Translations under genes and position numbers: made by a program
Assembly: GCA_045658965.1 (NCBI GenBank)
Contig: JAZOVZ010000086.1
Span: 1-64,000, forward strand
Reading direction: 5' to 3'
Source of the DNA: SVQP01 sp045658965
GTDB lineage: Bacteria > Bacillota > Clostridia > Oscillospirales > CAG-272
Length of the DNA: 64,000 nt
In this document: positions 1 to 7,409 of the stretch, in pieces
How positions within the stretch are numbered: position 1 is the first letter of the stretch
Layout of the letters: every line of letters starts with the position of its first letter
The notes under the pieces: model-generated
Database searches by the model: none
Seen by the model: the letters and a program-made list of their open reading frames with translations, nothing else
Told to the model about the DNA's origin: nothing

Positions 1-14
1 AACCGCAGCTTGAC

Positions 15-54
15 ATTTCGAGCAGGATGCTCGAAATACGGGTTCAGATTCCCG
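15..54. other. Two adjacent stem-loops at left edge
   Basis: A 10-bp perfect inverted repeat (ATTTCGAGCA, positions 15-24, with TGCTCGAAAT, 28-37) is followed by a 4-bp CGGG/CCCG stem (39-42 with 51-54) whose 8-base loop begins TTCA, like a tRNA T-loop. This could be the 3' end of a structured RNA that starts outside the window, but the T-loop is one base too long, no anticodon stem pairs in front of it and no CCA follows. There is no T-tract, so it is not an obvious terminator. Confidence 0.25.
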
Positions 55-76
55 CTGATCTTTCTATGAAAAGGAC

Positions 77-105
77 TTGAATATTTCCGTTTTATATGCT
101 ATAAT
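77..105 (+). promoter_or_regulatory. Promoter, TTGAAT-N17-TATAAT
   Basis: A -35 box TTGAAT (77-82) and perfect -10 TATAAT (100-105) with a 17-bp spacer lie just upstream of the zinc-ribbon protein gene at 139. Confidence 0.65.
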
Positions 106-138
106 AATATGAGAAATTTCAAGAAAGGACACACGATT

Positions 139-918
139 ATGGGAAGAATGCTTGGATCTTTCGCGGACGACAACGAGCTTGACCGTCCGGACTTAAATAA
201 ATGTCCCGATTGTGACTGCTTTTTCGCAAGTGACACCTGTCCCTTGTGCAAAAAGGTATGCCCCGAGGAGATGCGTGCGGGCAACCGTAAACCCGTCAAG
301 CAAAAAAAGCAACGAAGAAGTACAGGTTCCGGCAGAGTAACGTTTATCTCATGGTATCATCGTTGGTGGTTCATTTTGCTCATGCTGTGGTTCATTCCGA
401 TCGTTGGCCTTGTTCTTCTGATCTCCAGCCCGCATGAAAAGTGGAAAAAGTGGTTGGTCGCATCTATCGCGATCATCTATGCACTGTTATCCTTTGTTGG
501 CGTCGGTACACTCATAAACGGATTAACCAATCTCTTTGATCCACCTGTTGACACTTCCCTTTCTCATGAGGAATACGTTGCGAAATGCGAGGAGATCACT
601 GCAGAGCAGTATTATCGTTCTTATGCAGAGTATGAAGATAAATTTGTGAAAGTAAAACTCAAAATCGCAGCAAAATCACAATTTTCGGGAAGTTCCCCCT
701 ACTCCGATAACATCTACTATATCTGCACTCCGATAGAATCGTCAGATTACTATATCATCGTACAAGATTGCCTTATCGACAGCTCGCAAGTTTTCATTAC
801 CGGTGACGTGGTCACCGTATACGGTGAAGGCGATGAATTCACCTATACCTTTGATCCGGACAGCAAGCGCGTTGAAGGTCCTTGTCTGAATATGGCTTAT
901 GCCGAATTAAGCGAATAA
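139..918 (+). CDS. Zinc-ribbon membrane protein of unknown function
   Basis: 259-residue protein. An ATG at 109 is also in frame, but the ATG at 139 has the ribosome binding site (AAGAAAGGAC, 121-130) in front of it and is preferred. The N-terminal part carries two CxxC-type pairs (CPDCDC and CPLCKKVC), suggesting a small zinc ribbon. A Lys/Arg-rich stretch follows, then two hydrophobic segments (around residues 75-97 and 103-125 of this start). The C-terminal ~125 residues are soluble and contain a region running 'YYRSYAEYEDKFVKVKL', which resembles the small OB-like domains (tRNA-anti-like) found after membrane segments in clostridial proteins; that resemblance is only an impression. Monocistronic, with its own promoter and a bidirectional terminator shared with folD. 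Function not recognised. Confidence 0.75.
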   Translation: MGRMLGSFADDNELDRPDLNKCPDCDCFFASDTCPLCKKVCPEEMRAGNRKPVKQKKQRRSTGSGRVTFISWYHRWWFILLMLWFIPIVGLVLLISSPHEKWKKWLVASIAIIYALLSFVGVGTLINGLTNLFDPPVDTSLSHEEYVAKCEEITAEQYYRSYAEYEDKFVKVKLKIAAKSQFSGSSPYSDNIYYICTPIESSDYYIIVQDCLIDSSQVFITGDVVTVYGEGDEFTYTFDPDSKRVEGPCLNMAYAELSE

Positions 919-922
919 CCAA

Positions 923-954
923 AGCCCGAGGCTTGCGCCTCGGGCTATATTTTT
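923..954. terminator. Bidirectional terminator
   Basis: Perfect 10-bp stem AGCCCGAGGC (923-932) / GCCTCGGGCT (937-946) with a TTGC loop, followed on the plus strand by ATATTTTT. It sits between the convergent zinc-ribbon gene and folD and can serve both. Confidence 0.85.
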
Positions 955-1807
955 AGTTGTTAAGCGCCGCTTCTGCCGCAGTCAGCGTATTTTGCAGCAG
1001 CATGGTGATGGTCATAGGACCAACGCCACCGGGCACAGGGGTAATCATAGACGCAACCTCGCTCACAGCATCAAAATCCACGTCGCCGCACAGCTTTCCT
1101 TCAGCATTGCGATTAATGCCTACGTCGATCACCACAGCACCGGGCTTGACCATATCCGCGGTGACAAAGCCGGGTCTGCCAACCGCTGCAACCAGTATAT
1201 CCGCCTGCAGGGTCTGCGCTTTGAGATCAGGTGTACGGCTGTGGCAGATCGTCACAGTACCGTTATCATGCAACAAGAGCATTGCCATGGGCTTGCCGAC
1301 GATATTGGATCGACCGATCACCACGCAATGCTTGCCCGCTGCGCTGACACCGCTGCGAGATAGCAGCTGCATCACGCCTGCAGGAGTACAAGGCAGCACG
1401 TTATAGTCACCGATCATGATCTTTCCTACGTTATACGGATGGAACGCATCCACGTCCTTTTCGGGCTTGATGCGCAAAAGGATGGTCTGCTCGTCAAGGT
1501 GCTTGGGCAGCGGCAGCTGCACCAGAATGCCGTGAATGTTCTCCTGCTCGTTGAGCTTATCGATCAGAGCGATGATTTGCTCTTGCGTGGAATCTGCGGG
1601 AAGCTCATGCACCTCGGAGTAAAAGCCGACCTCAGCGCACGCTTTGTGCTTGTTGCGCACATAAACGCGCGATGCGGGGTCCTCCCCTACGATTATGACA
1701 GCAAGTCCGGGAACTGTACCGTGTGCGGTTTCAAACGCCCGGGTCTTTTCTGCAAGCTCAGTGCGGATCTCGCCCGAAATGCGCTTACCGTCAATGATTG
1801 TTGCCAT
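953..1807 (-). CDS. folD: Bifunctional methylene-THF dehydrogenase/cyclohydrolase FolD
   Basis: 284-residue cytosolic enzyme, normal length for FolD. It interconverts 5,10-methylene-THF, 5,10-methenyl-THF and 10-formyl-THF using NADP. Family signatures seen: 'YVRNKHKACAEVGF' with the catalytic Lys, 'GILVQLPLPKHL', 'DVDAFHPYNVG', the dinucleotide-binding 'VVIGRSNIVGKP' and C-terminal 'TPVPGGVGPMT'. The reading frame is open further upstream, but homology begins at 'MATIIDGKRIS' (ATG at 1807), with GACGGGGAAG ahead of it. The start lies 17 bp inside the end of lgt, so the two genes are translationally coupled; folD is the last gene of the ymfF-ymfH-lgt-folD operon. Confidence 0.96.
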   Translation of the reverse strand: MATIIDGKRISGEIRTELAEKTRAFETAHGTVPGLAVIIVGEDPASRVYVRNKHKACAEVGFYSEVHELPADSTQEQIIALIDKLNEQENIHGILVQLPLPKHLDEQTILLRIKPEKDVDAFHPYNVGKIMIGDYNVLPCTPAGVMQLLSRSGVSAAGKHCVVIGRSNIVGKPMAMLLLHDNGTVTICHSRTPDLKAQTLQADILVAAVGRPGFVTADMVKPGAVVIDVGINRNAEGKLCGDVDFDAVSEVASMITPVPGGVGPMTITMLLQNTLTAAEAALNN

Positions 1808-2867
1808 CTTCCCCGTCCTCGCTTTCATTCTGCTCTTGTTCAGCGTCTTGCGTCTTGCCCATTCTTGCTGCGCGCTTAGCCGCAACTCTTTCTGCCTCGA
1901 TTTGCTTTTGTTCTTGACGGAACTGCTTGATATCGGGTACGTAATTGGGAGTGAACACAGCCGCGAGCTTTTTCTTATACGCAAGAATCAAACCGACCGC
2001 GATTACAGCGACCGACGCGATCAGCAGCACCAGTCCCAGCATCTGCGAAATACGGATACCCGTGCCGGGAATAAACAAGCTATCGGTACGCAATCCTTCA
2101 ATGAACATTCTGCCAAAGCCGTACCATGCAAAATACATAAGAGCTATCTGACCGTTAAACTTTTTCTTTTTATAAAAAATATTGATCAGTACAAAGCCGA
2201 GCAAATTCCACATGGATTCATACAAGAACGTAGGTTGCACTTCAACCATGCCGACATAGCCGTCACCGTGCGTGGCACCGGATTCAACTGCCATGCGCAG
2301 TTTGTAAAGAATATTGCTCTCACTTACCGGATAAGTCTTTTCGGGACCGAGAAATGCGTACGTGATCTGACCGTTCACAATGGGAGATCCAAACGCTTCA
2401 CCGTTGCAGAAGTTGCCCCATCTGCCAATCGCCTGAGCGATCATAACACCGGGAGCCGCGCTGTCGAGCACCGAGAAAACGTTCGCCTTGCGGATGAGTG
2501 ACATGATAACCATACCGGCTACACCGCCAATAATACCACCATATATGCCCAAACCACCGTTACGGATGTTGATCCAATCCTTGAGCGTGGTATAGTTGCC
2601 GGAATCAAGGGAGGTCAATACGTAGTAAAGTCGCGCACCGATGACACCGAGGATGACAGTTGCAAGCGCAATATCCAACAGATTATCGGTAGAAACCCAC
2701 TCACGCTCGGAACGGTACTTGGTGTATAAAACCGCCATTGCAATGCCAAACGTGATCAGCAGCGCATACCAATAGATATCGACACCGAACACAGAAAATG
2801 CTACGCGGTTAATCTCAAATTCACCGATACCAAGACCGGGAAATGCTAATCTCGTGATTTCTTTCAT
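1791..2867 (-). CDS. lgt: Prolipoprotein diacylglyceryl transferase Lgt
   Basis: 358 residues. Transfers diacylglycerol from phosphatidylglycerol to the lipobox cysteine of lipoprotein precursors; integral membrane enzyme. The Lgt signature 'GRWGNFCNGEAFG' and the preceding 'NGGLGIYGG' loop are present, as is the C-terminal 'FAWYGFGRMFIEGLRTDSL' segment with its conserved Glu and Arg. Hydrophobic segments are spread over residues ~25-290. The usual family length is 260-290; here a ~65-residue soluble tail follows the last membrane helix, first Lys/Arg/Gln-rich, then acidic. The ribosome binding site is GAGGAGG. Its likely clients in this window include the three large lipoproteins at 7410, 34580 and 42228. 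Confidence 0.95.
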   Translation of the reverse strand: MKEITRLAFPGLGIGEFEINRVAFSVFGVDIYWYALLITFGIAMAVLYTKYRSEREWVSTDNLLDIALATVILGVIGARLYYVLTSLDSGNYTTLKDWINIRNGGLGIYGGIIGGVAGMVIMSLIRKANVFSVLDSAAPGVMIAQAIGRWGNFCNGEAFGSPIVNGQITYAFLGPEKTYPVSESNILYKLRMAVESGATHGDGYVGMVEVQPTFLYESMWNLLGFVLINIFYKKKKFNGQIALMYFAWYGFGRMFIEGLRTDSLFIPGTGIRISQMLGLVLLIASVAVIAVGLILAYKKKLAAVFTPNYVPDIKQFRQEQKQIEAERVAAKRAARMGKTQDAEQEQNESEDGEDGNNH

Positions 2868-2879
2868 GTTACTTCCTCC

Positions 2880-4187
2880 TCATTCTTGCTCATCCTCGGG
2901 ATAAACGACAGACAAACACATTTTACTCTCATCAAAGCACTTGTGCAAATACTTTGTTACCTGTTCAAGCGTAACGCTTTGCATAACCGCCGGATAGGCA
3001 AGCATTTCGCTACCGTCATCAGCAAAGGACAGCAGCATATTCACAATGTTCTCGGGAGAATCGAATTCTGCAATAAAATTACCGTATTCAACACGCTTGG
3101 CTCGTTCAAAATCCTCTACGGGAATCCCCTGTGTTTTGAGATTCTCCACGTAATCAAGCACGGCAGCATAAACCGCCTCGGGATCATGGGCTTCGCCCGC
3201 AACTGTTCCCGTTGCCACGCGATCGTTGATGGAATATCCGTAATACATGCCGTACGCGATCTTGCCTTGCTCGTAAAGGTCGCTGCACAGTCTGCTTGAC
3301 ATGGAGAAGATCAGCTCAAACAGCAGCGTCATACATGCGTCCTTATGAATGCGCTCTGCAGGATCGGCAGAAATATCGGTATCCTTGAGTCCGATGTAGA
3401 ATACCGGTTTGGGCACCGGCATATAGCTGACAGCGCGCGTATTTTTCACGCAGGGATCTTCTTCAAAGTGCATATGAGAAAAACCGGGCTTTTTATACTC
3501 ACAAGGGATCTGCTCCTCTACGATGCGCAGCACTTGAGCGGGCGTGACGTCTCCGCAAATAGCAAGCGACATATTCGAGGGCACGTAAAAAGCGTCCGTA
3601 CAGCTGTATAGCAGCTCGGGTGTTACTTCCGCGATGGATTGCTCGCTGCCCGCGATCTCATAACGCACGGTGTGCTCTTCGTACATTGCTTTCATCATTT
3701 GAGCATAAGCGCGCTCCCACGGATGATCCGCAGCACCTCTTATCTCTTCTGCAATAATGCCGCGCTCCCGCTCAACCGATTCCTCAGTAAAGTACGGATT
3801 CGTGACAAATCGCAAAAGCTCGGTCAGGCACGCATTTACGTTAGAGGTTGCATTAAACAGATAAGCCGTGCGATCATAAGAGGTAAACGCATTACATTCG
3901 GCACCGAGCGATGAAAATCGCATATCGGAGTTGACTCCGTCCGCGTTTTCGAACATCTTATGTTCGAGGTAATGCGCCGTGCCGAGCGGCATGGTTTGGA
4001 CGTTCTCATTTGCATCCAGATACCGGGAATCCATTGACCCGATACCCACCTGCAAAATTGCGTACACGGACGAGCTCTTTTTGGGATAAACGAAGATCTT
4101 CAAGCCGCTTTCATGCAGGATCTCGGTATAACGCTCCCCAAGACGGTGATTTCTGTGTACTGTTCTGGAAAGAATATGATTACTCAT
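2880..4187 (-). CDS. ymfH: M16 family zinc peptidase (YmfH-like, active subunit)
   Basis: 435 residues. The inverted zinc motif HxxEH is present ('AHYLEHKMFE'), with a downstream Glu in 'ERERGIIAEEIRG' as the likely third zinc ligand. The second half is the structural, non-catalytic M16 domain. In Firmicutes such genes occur as adjacent pairs, one with and one without the zinc site, thought to form a heterodimeric clamshell peptidase; the partner is the gene directly upstream (4180-5484), which overlaps it by 8 bp. Substrate unknown. No signal peptide, so probably cytosolic. The ymfH name is by family resemblance and gene pairing. Confidence 0.88.
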   Translation of the reverse strand: MSNHILSRTVHRNHRLGERYTEILHESGLKIFVYPKKSSSVYAILQVGIGSMDSRYLDANENVQTMPLGTAHYLEHKMFENADGVNSDMRFSSLGAECNAFTSYDRTAYLFNATSNVNACLTELLRFVTNPYFTEESVERERGIIAEEIRGAADHPWERAYAQMMKAMYEEHTVRYEIAGSEQSIAEVTPELLYSCTDAFYVPSNMSLAICGDVTPAQVLRIVEEQIPCEYKKPGFSHMHFEEDPCVKNTRAVSYMPVPKPVFYIGLKDTDISADPAERIHKDACMTLLFELIFSMSSRLCSDLYEQGKIAYGMYYGYSINDRVATGTVAGEAHDPEAVYAAVLDYVENLKTQGIPVEDFERAKRVEYGNFIAEFDSPENIVNMLLSFADDGSEMLAYPAVMQSVTLEQVTKYLHKCFDESKMCLSVVYPEDEQE

Positions 4188-5484
4188 CGTCTGCGTCCTC
4201 CCCGTTCAGCGTTCCGTTGAGAAAATACACGGTATCAGGCGTTACCTTGTTTGCAACACGCATAACGTCCTGCGCGGTAACTGCTTTGACGCGCTCAATG
4301 CATTTTTCAGGTGTCAGCGATGAACCGTAAAAGATCTGTCTGCCAAACCAATAGGATTGCATTGCCGCAGGCGAATCCGTGCACTGACGTAGTGCGTTGA
4401 TCAAAGACTTTTGCGCCATTTTCAGCTCCTGCTTTGTAACGGGCTTTTTCTGCAAACGCTCCAACTGCGCAAATATCTCACGCTCGGCAACCTCTCTGTT
4501 CTGGGGGTGAATGCCGCAGGAAACGGTCAGAATGCCCTTGTGTGCAACAGCGGAAGAATGACAATAATAGCAAAGGCTCTTTTTCTCACGCACGTTCAAA
4601 AACAAGCGAGAAACTGAGCTGCCGCCAAAGATCTCGTTAAATACGCTTTGTGCAATGGCATCGGGATGATTCGGCAGTATTCCTGTACGGAATCCAATCT
4701 CCAGCTTGCCCTGCGCGACCGCCATTTCCTCGGTGATGTACTGTGTATTCTCTTTACAAGACGGAACAGTGGCTTGCGGGGTATGCAAAAGCGTCATTTG
4801 AGTCGACGCAAACACATTCTCCAGCAAAGACGCCACGTATGCGGGTTCATCGCTACCAACGTAGAAGCATTCTATACGTGCATTTTTCAAAATGCGGTGC
4901 CAATGCTCGGTCAGCATTTTGGGTGTAAAGCCTTGCACCTGCTCCACCTTGCCGACCAAGGAGGCACCGTAAGGCTGACCTTCAAACATGCACTCGCGTA
5001 AACGAATGCGCGCGTAAGAACGCGTATCGTTGGTCTGTGCGCGGATATCGTCGCAAGTGTTGTCAATCTCGCTCTGTACCTCGTCGGCGCGCAGAAGCCC
5101 GTTTTCATCAAGCAAGGGATGGAAAAGCATCTGCTCTATCACGCCAAGTCCCTTTTTAAGGGGATCTTCCTGCTCTCCGTCAGGCAGATAGCGTTTGCCG
5201 AGCGTTTCAAGCACGAAACCAATTACCTGGCAGTCACCGAAAAACGTGTTTCTGTATGAGATTGACGCGCCGTACAGCATATCCAGCACGAAATTCAGAT
5301 CTTTGATGGTGGGATATTGCTCCGTACCGCGCCTCAGCACCGAAAACAGCAGCGTTGTCAAGGGCGACAGTTCTCTGTCAGCCGGCAAGATCAACGACAC
5401 CGAAAGCTGTGCGTTCTTAAAACGGTCCGTCTGTATCGCGCGCAGATTGACCGCAGGGGTGATATTATATAAATTCGGAATCAT
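4180..5484 (-). CDS. ymfF: M16 family peptidase-like protein lacking zinc site (YmfF-like)
   Basis: 434 residues, M16 fold. No HxxEH motif is visible at the expected N-terminal place, so this is the non-catalytic partner of the adjacent ymfH product. The conserved R/Y patch of the C-terminal M16 domain is seen around 'SVSRLFLNVREKKSLCYYCHSS'. The start is set at ATG 5484 (MIPNLYNIT) because GGAG lies 5 bases upstream; the frame is open 60 bases further but without a ribosome binding site. First gene of the operon, driven by the promoter at 5516-5544. Confidence 0.85.
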   Translation of the reverse strand: MIPNLYNITPAVNLRAIQTDRFKNAQLSVSLILPADRELSPLTTLLFSVLRRGTEQYPTIKDLNFVLDMLYGASISYRNTFFGDCQVIGFVLETLGKRYLPDGEQEDPLKKGLGVIEQMLFHPLLDENGLLRADEVQSEIDNTCDDIRAQTNDTRSYARIRLRECMFEGQPYGASLVGKVEQVQGFTPKMLTEHWHRILKNARIECFYVGSDEPAYVASLLENVFASTQMTLLHTPQATVPSCKENTQYITEEMAVAQGKLEIGFRTGILPNHPDAIAQSVFNEIFGGSSVSRLFLNVREKKSLCYYCHSSAVAHKGILTVSCGIHPQNREVAEREIFAQLERLQKKPVTKQELKMAQKSLINALRQCTDSPAAMQSYWFGRQIFYGSSLTPEKCIERVKAVTAQDVMRVANKVTPDTVYFLNGTLNGEDADDE

Positions 5485-5515
5485 TTTTACTCCATAATAA
5501 TAGTATTGCATTATT

Positions 5516-5544
5516 ATCATACACCCAAATGCAAAAAAATGCAA
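5516..5544 (-). promoter_or_regulatory. Promoter, TTGCAT-N17-TATGAT (M16 operon)
   Basis: On the minus strand, -35 TTGCAT (5544-5539) and -10 TATGAT (5521-5516) with a 17-bp spacer, about 32 bases ahead of the first M16 gene. Divergent from the tautomerase promoter. Confidence 0.6.
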
Positions 5545-5563
5545 GAGCTTTCCCTATTTTGTC

Positions 5564-5592
5564 TTGCAATTGTCACGAAAATCCGTTATAAT
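5564..5592 (+). promoter_or_regulatory. Promoter, TTGCAA-N17-TATAAT (tautomerase operon)
   Basis: -35 TTGCAA (5564-5569) and perfect -10 TATAAT (5587-5592), 17-bp spacer; the gene starts 31 bases downstream. Confidence 0.75.
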
Positions 5593-5623
5593 AACAATAT
5601 ATAGAATCATGGAGGTAACGAAT

Positions 5624-5965
5624 ATGCCCTTTATTGACGTTAAAACAAACAAGCAAGTCAGCAAGACCGCGGAGATCGCACTGAAATCTGCACTCGGAGA
5701 GGCGATCGCCATTCTGCCCGGCAAGAGCGAGAAGTGGCTGATGCTGGACATTCACGACCAGAGCCGCATGTATTTTCACGGTGACGACGCGCCCTGCGCT
5801 ATGCTGCAGGTGCAGGTTTTTGGCAAGATCAACCCCGAAAAGTGCGAGGAACTGACCGCAGAGATCTGCCGCATTATGGATGACACGCTGCAGATCGCTC
5901 CCGAGAATACCTACGTCAAATACGAGGAGATCTCGCTCTGGGGCTGGAACTCGCAGAATTTCTGA
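5624..5965 (+). CDS. MIF-like tautomerase
   Basis: 113 residues, the normal size of macrophage migration inhibitory factor/phenylpyruvate tautomerase proteins (~115). The sequence starts Met-Pro, giving the catalytic N-terminal proline after Met removal, and the mid-protein 'SEKWLMLDIHDQSRMYFHG' and C-terminal 'YVKYEEISLWGWNSQNF' fit the MIF fold (the latter corresponds to the NxxTF-type end). The family acts as a keto-enol tautomerase trimer; the physiological substrate in bacteria is mostly unknown. Start chosen at ATG 5624, with GGAGGT 8 bases upstream. Its stop overlaps the start of the exonuclease gene by one base (TGATG), so the two are coupled. Confidence 0.85.
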   Translation: MPFIDVKTNKQVSKTAEIALKSALGEAIAILPGKSEKWLMLDIHDQSRMYFHGDDAPCAMLQVQVFGKINPEKCEELTAEICRIMDDTLQIAPENTYVKYEEISLWGWNSQNF

Positions 5966-6807
5966 TGGATAAGCTACTACTGGTGGACGGGCATTGCCTG
6001 CTCTTTCAGATGTTTTACGGTATGCCCGCGCGTATTCTCGGTAAAGACGGCAGACCAATTCAAGGCACGCTTGGCTTTGTGGGGGCTTTGCGCAAGATTC
6101 TTGCCATGACGCACCCCAGCCACGTAGCCGTGATTTTTGACGGTGAGACGCATAATCCGCGCACCGATCTGGATGCCGACTACAAAGCCAACCGCGAGGA
6201 TTTTTCCCTTGTTGCAGATGAGGACAATCCCTTTTTGCAGCTGCCCGATATCTATCGCGCCCTGGACTTTATGGGCATTGCGCACTCCGAAACCGCCGAT
6301 TGCGAGACCGACGACGTGCTTGCAGCATACGCAAAAGCCTATGGTGGAAAATGTGAGGTAGTCATTTGCTCACAGGACAGCGACTTTTTCCAGCTGATTT
6401 CGGAAAACGTCAGCGTGCTACGTTATCGCGGTGAGAAAAGCGTGACGTGTGACGTGGCGTATACGCGAGAAAAGTTTGGCATTTCCCCCGAGCAATATGC
6501 CTTTTTCAAGTCGCTGACAGGTGACGGATCGGATAATATCAAGGGTATCCCGGGCGTCGGACCCAAGACCGCGGCTGCGCTGGTAAATCAATTTGGCACT
6601 CCCGAGTCGCTGATACAAAACGCAGACCTGATCAAGCAGCCCAAGCTGCGTGAATCGGCCAAGCAAAACGCGGACAGACTCGCGCTGAACATAAAGTTGA
6701 TCACGCTTGACGGACGCGCAACGATTCCCTTTTTGCCCGAGCAGATGTTGTTTCACGGTCGAGTATTTACGACAAACGAAGTGTTACAAGGTATAGGAAT
6801 CAAATAA
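5965..6807 (+). CDS. Stand-alone 5'-3' exonuclease (PolI N-domain type)
   Basis: 280 residues, corresponding to the 5' nuclease domain of DNA polymerase I without the polymerase part. Metal-binding acidic residues are all visible: D8 ('LLLVDGH'), 'VIFDGE', the 'CETDDVLAAYA' pair, 'CSQDSDFFQL', and 'GDGSDNIKGIPGVGPKTA', which leads into the helix-3-turn-helix DNA-binding motif. Expected role: removal of flaps and RNA primers, or repair. The gene starts inside the stop codon of the tautomerase gene. Cytosolic; may complement a PolI whose own 5' nuclease domain is absent or altered (inference). Confidence 0.88.
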   Translation: MDKLLLVDGHCLLFQMFYGMPARILGKDGRPIQGTLGFVGALRKILAMTHPSHVAVIFDGETHNPRTDLDADYKANREDFSLVADEDNPFLQLPDIYRALDFMGIAHSETADCETDDVLAAYAKAYGGKCEVVICSQDSDFFQLISENVSVLRYRGEKSVTCDVAYTREKFGISPEQYAFFKSLTGDGSDNIKGIPGVGPKTAAALVNQFGTPESLIQNADLIKQPKLRESAKQNADRLALNIKLITLDGRATIPFLPEQMLFHGRVFTTNEVLQGIGIK

Positions 6808-6821
6808 TCATTGCGTCATCT

Positions 6822-6845
6822 GCGGGAGCAAGCCCCCGCCCTACA
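6822..6845. repeat. Palindromic intergenic repeat, GC-rich type, CCTAC flank
   Basis: An imperfect hairpin GCGGGAGC/GCCCCCGC (6822-6829 with 6832-6839, one A-C mismatch) is followed by CCCTACA. The flank matches that of the palindromic units at 40466-40600, although the stem sequence differs. It fills the gap between the exonuclease and the next gene and has no T-tract. Confidence 0.5.
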
Positions 6846-6887
6846 TGGTTTCCGGATTGGTATCACTCATCGAATAAGGAGGACGAT

Positions 6888-7367
6888 ATGAAAATCAACA
6901 CTCATAAAGGATTGCTATCGTTTTTTGCATTCACATTAGGCATTATTGTGGTCATGCTTGAAGCAACTTTTCTTGTGTTTGCTATCAATTCGGGATTCAC
7001 TGTCGAGATCATCATGACCATGCTAATTTCCGTCGGATGTTATGTATGTGCCGTTCTTGTTTTCTATTTGCTCTCTTATCTTGATAAGTGTTACCTTTAC
7101 ATCAACGATACATCTATGACATACCGAGCGCCGGGAGATGCACATCCCGTTACCGTTTCGAGCTCGGACATCATTGCATTAGAATACTATAGGCTCTTAT
7201 CTATAAAGTCTTGGTTAATGGCACTCACCACGTTTGTAGCTCCGCAAGCATTATTTTTGACATACGCAGACGGCGAAGAGGCCCAAACAGTCCTGCTTGG
7301 ATATATCACAAAAAAGCAACTAAAGCAGATTGAGAGCAAATACGGGTTTAAAATCAAATATCAATAG
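6888..7367 (+). CDS. Small membrane protein of unknown function
   Basis: 159 residues. Two clear N-terminal hydrophobic helices (about residues 9-31 and 37-62) are followed by a short soluble strand-rich domain ('CYLYINDTSMTYRAPG'), another semi-hydrophobic stretch (~103-125) and a charged C-terminus. The layout resembles small PH-like membrane proteins of the YdbT/PH domain kind, but I do not recognise a specific family. Strong ribosome binding site AAGGAGG before the ATG. No promoter of its own could be placed; the gap to the exonuclease is 80 bp and holds a palindromic repeat. A strong terminator follows. Confidence 0.7.
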   Translation: MKINTHKGLLSFFAFTLGIIVVMLEATFLVFAINSGFTVEIIMTMLISVGCYVCAVLVFYLLSYLDKCYLYINDTSMTYRAPGDAHPVTVSSSDIIALEYYRLLSIKSWLMALTTFVAPQALFLTYADGEEAQTVLLGYITKKQLKQIESKYGFKIKYQ

Positions 7368-7374
7368 TAAAGCA

Positions 7375-7406
7375 AGAGCGTTGCCGATATGGCAACGCTC
7401 TTTTTA
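7375..7406 (+). terminator. Rho-independent terminator
   Basis: Perfect 11-bp stem AGAGCGTTGCC (7375-7385) / GGCAACGCTCT (7391-7401), loop GATAT, then TTTTTA. Lies between the convergent membrane protein and lipoprotein genes. Confidence 0.88.
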
Positions 7407-7409
7407 TGT

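Noticed and set aside
1..60. Possible 3' end of a tRNA or tmRNA
   Set aside because: A T-loop-like GGGTTCA with a CGGG/CCCG stem is present, but the loop has 8 bases, there is no matching anticodon arm and no CCA end; kept only as a low-confidence structured element.
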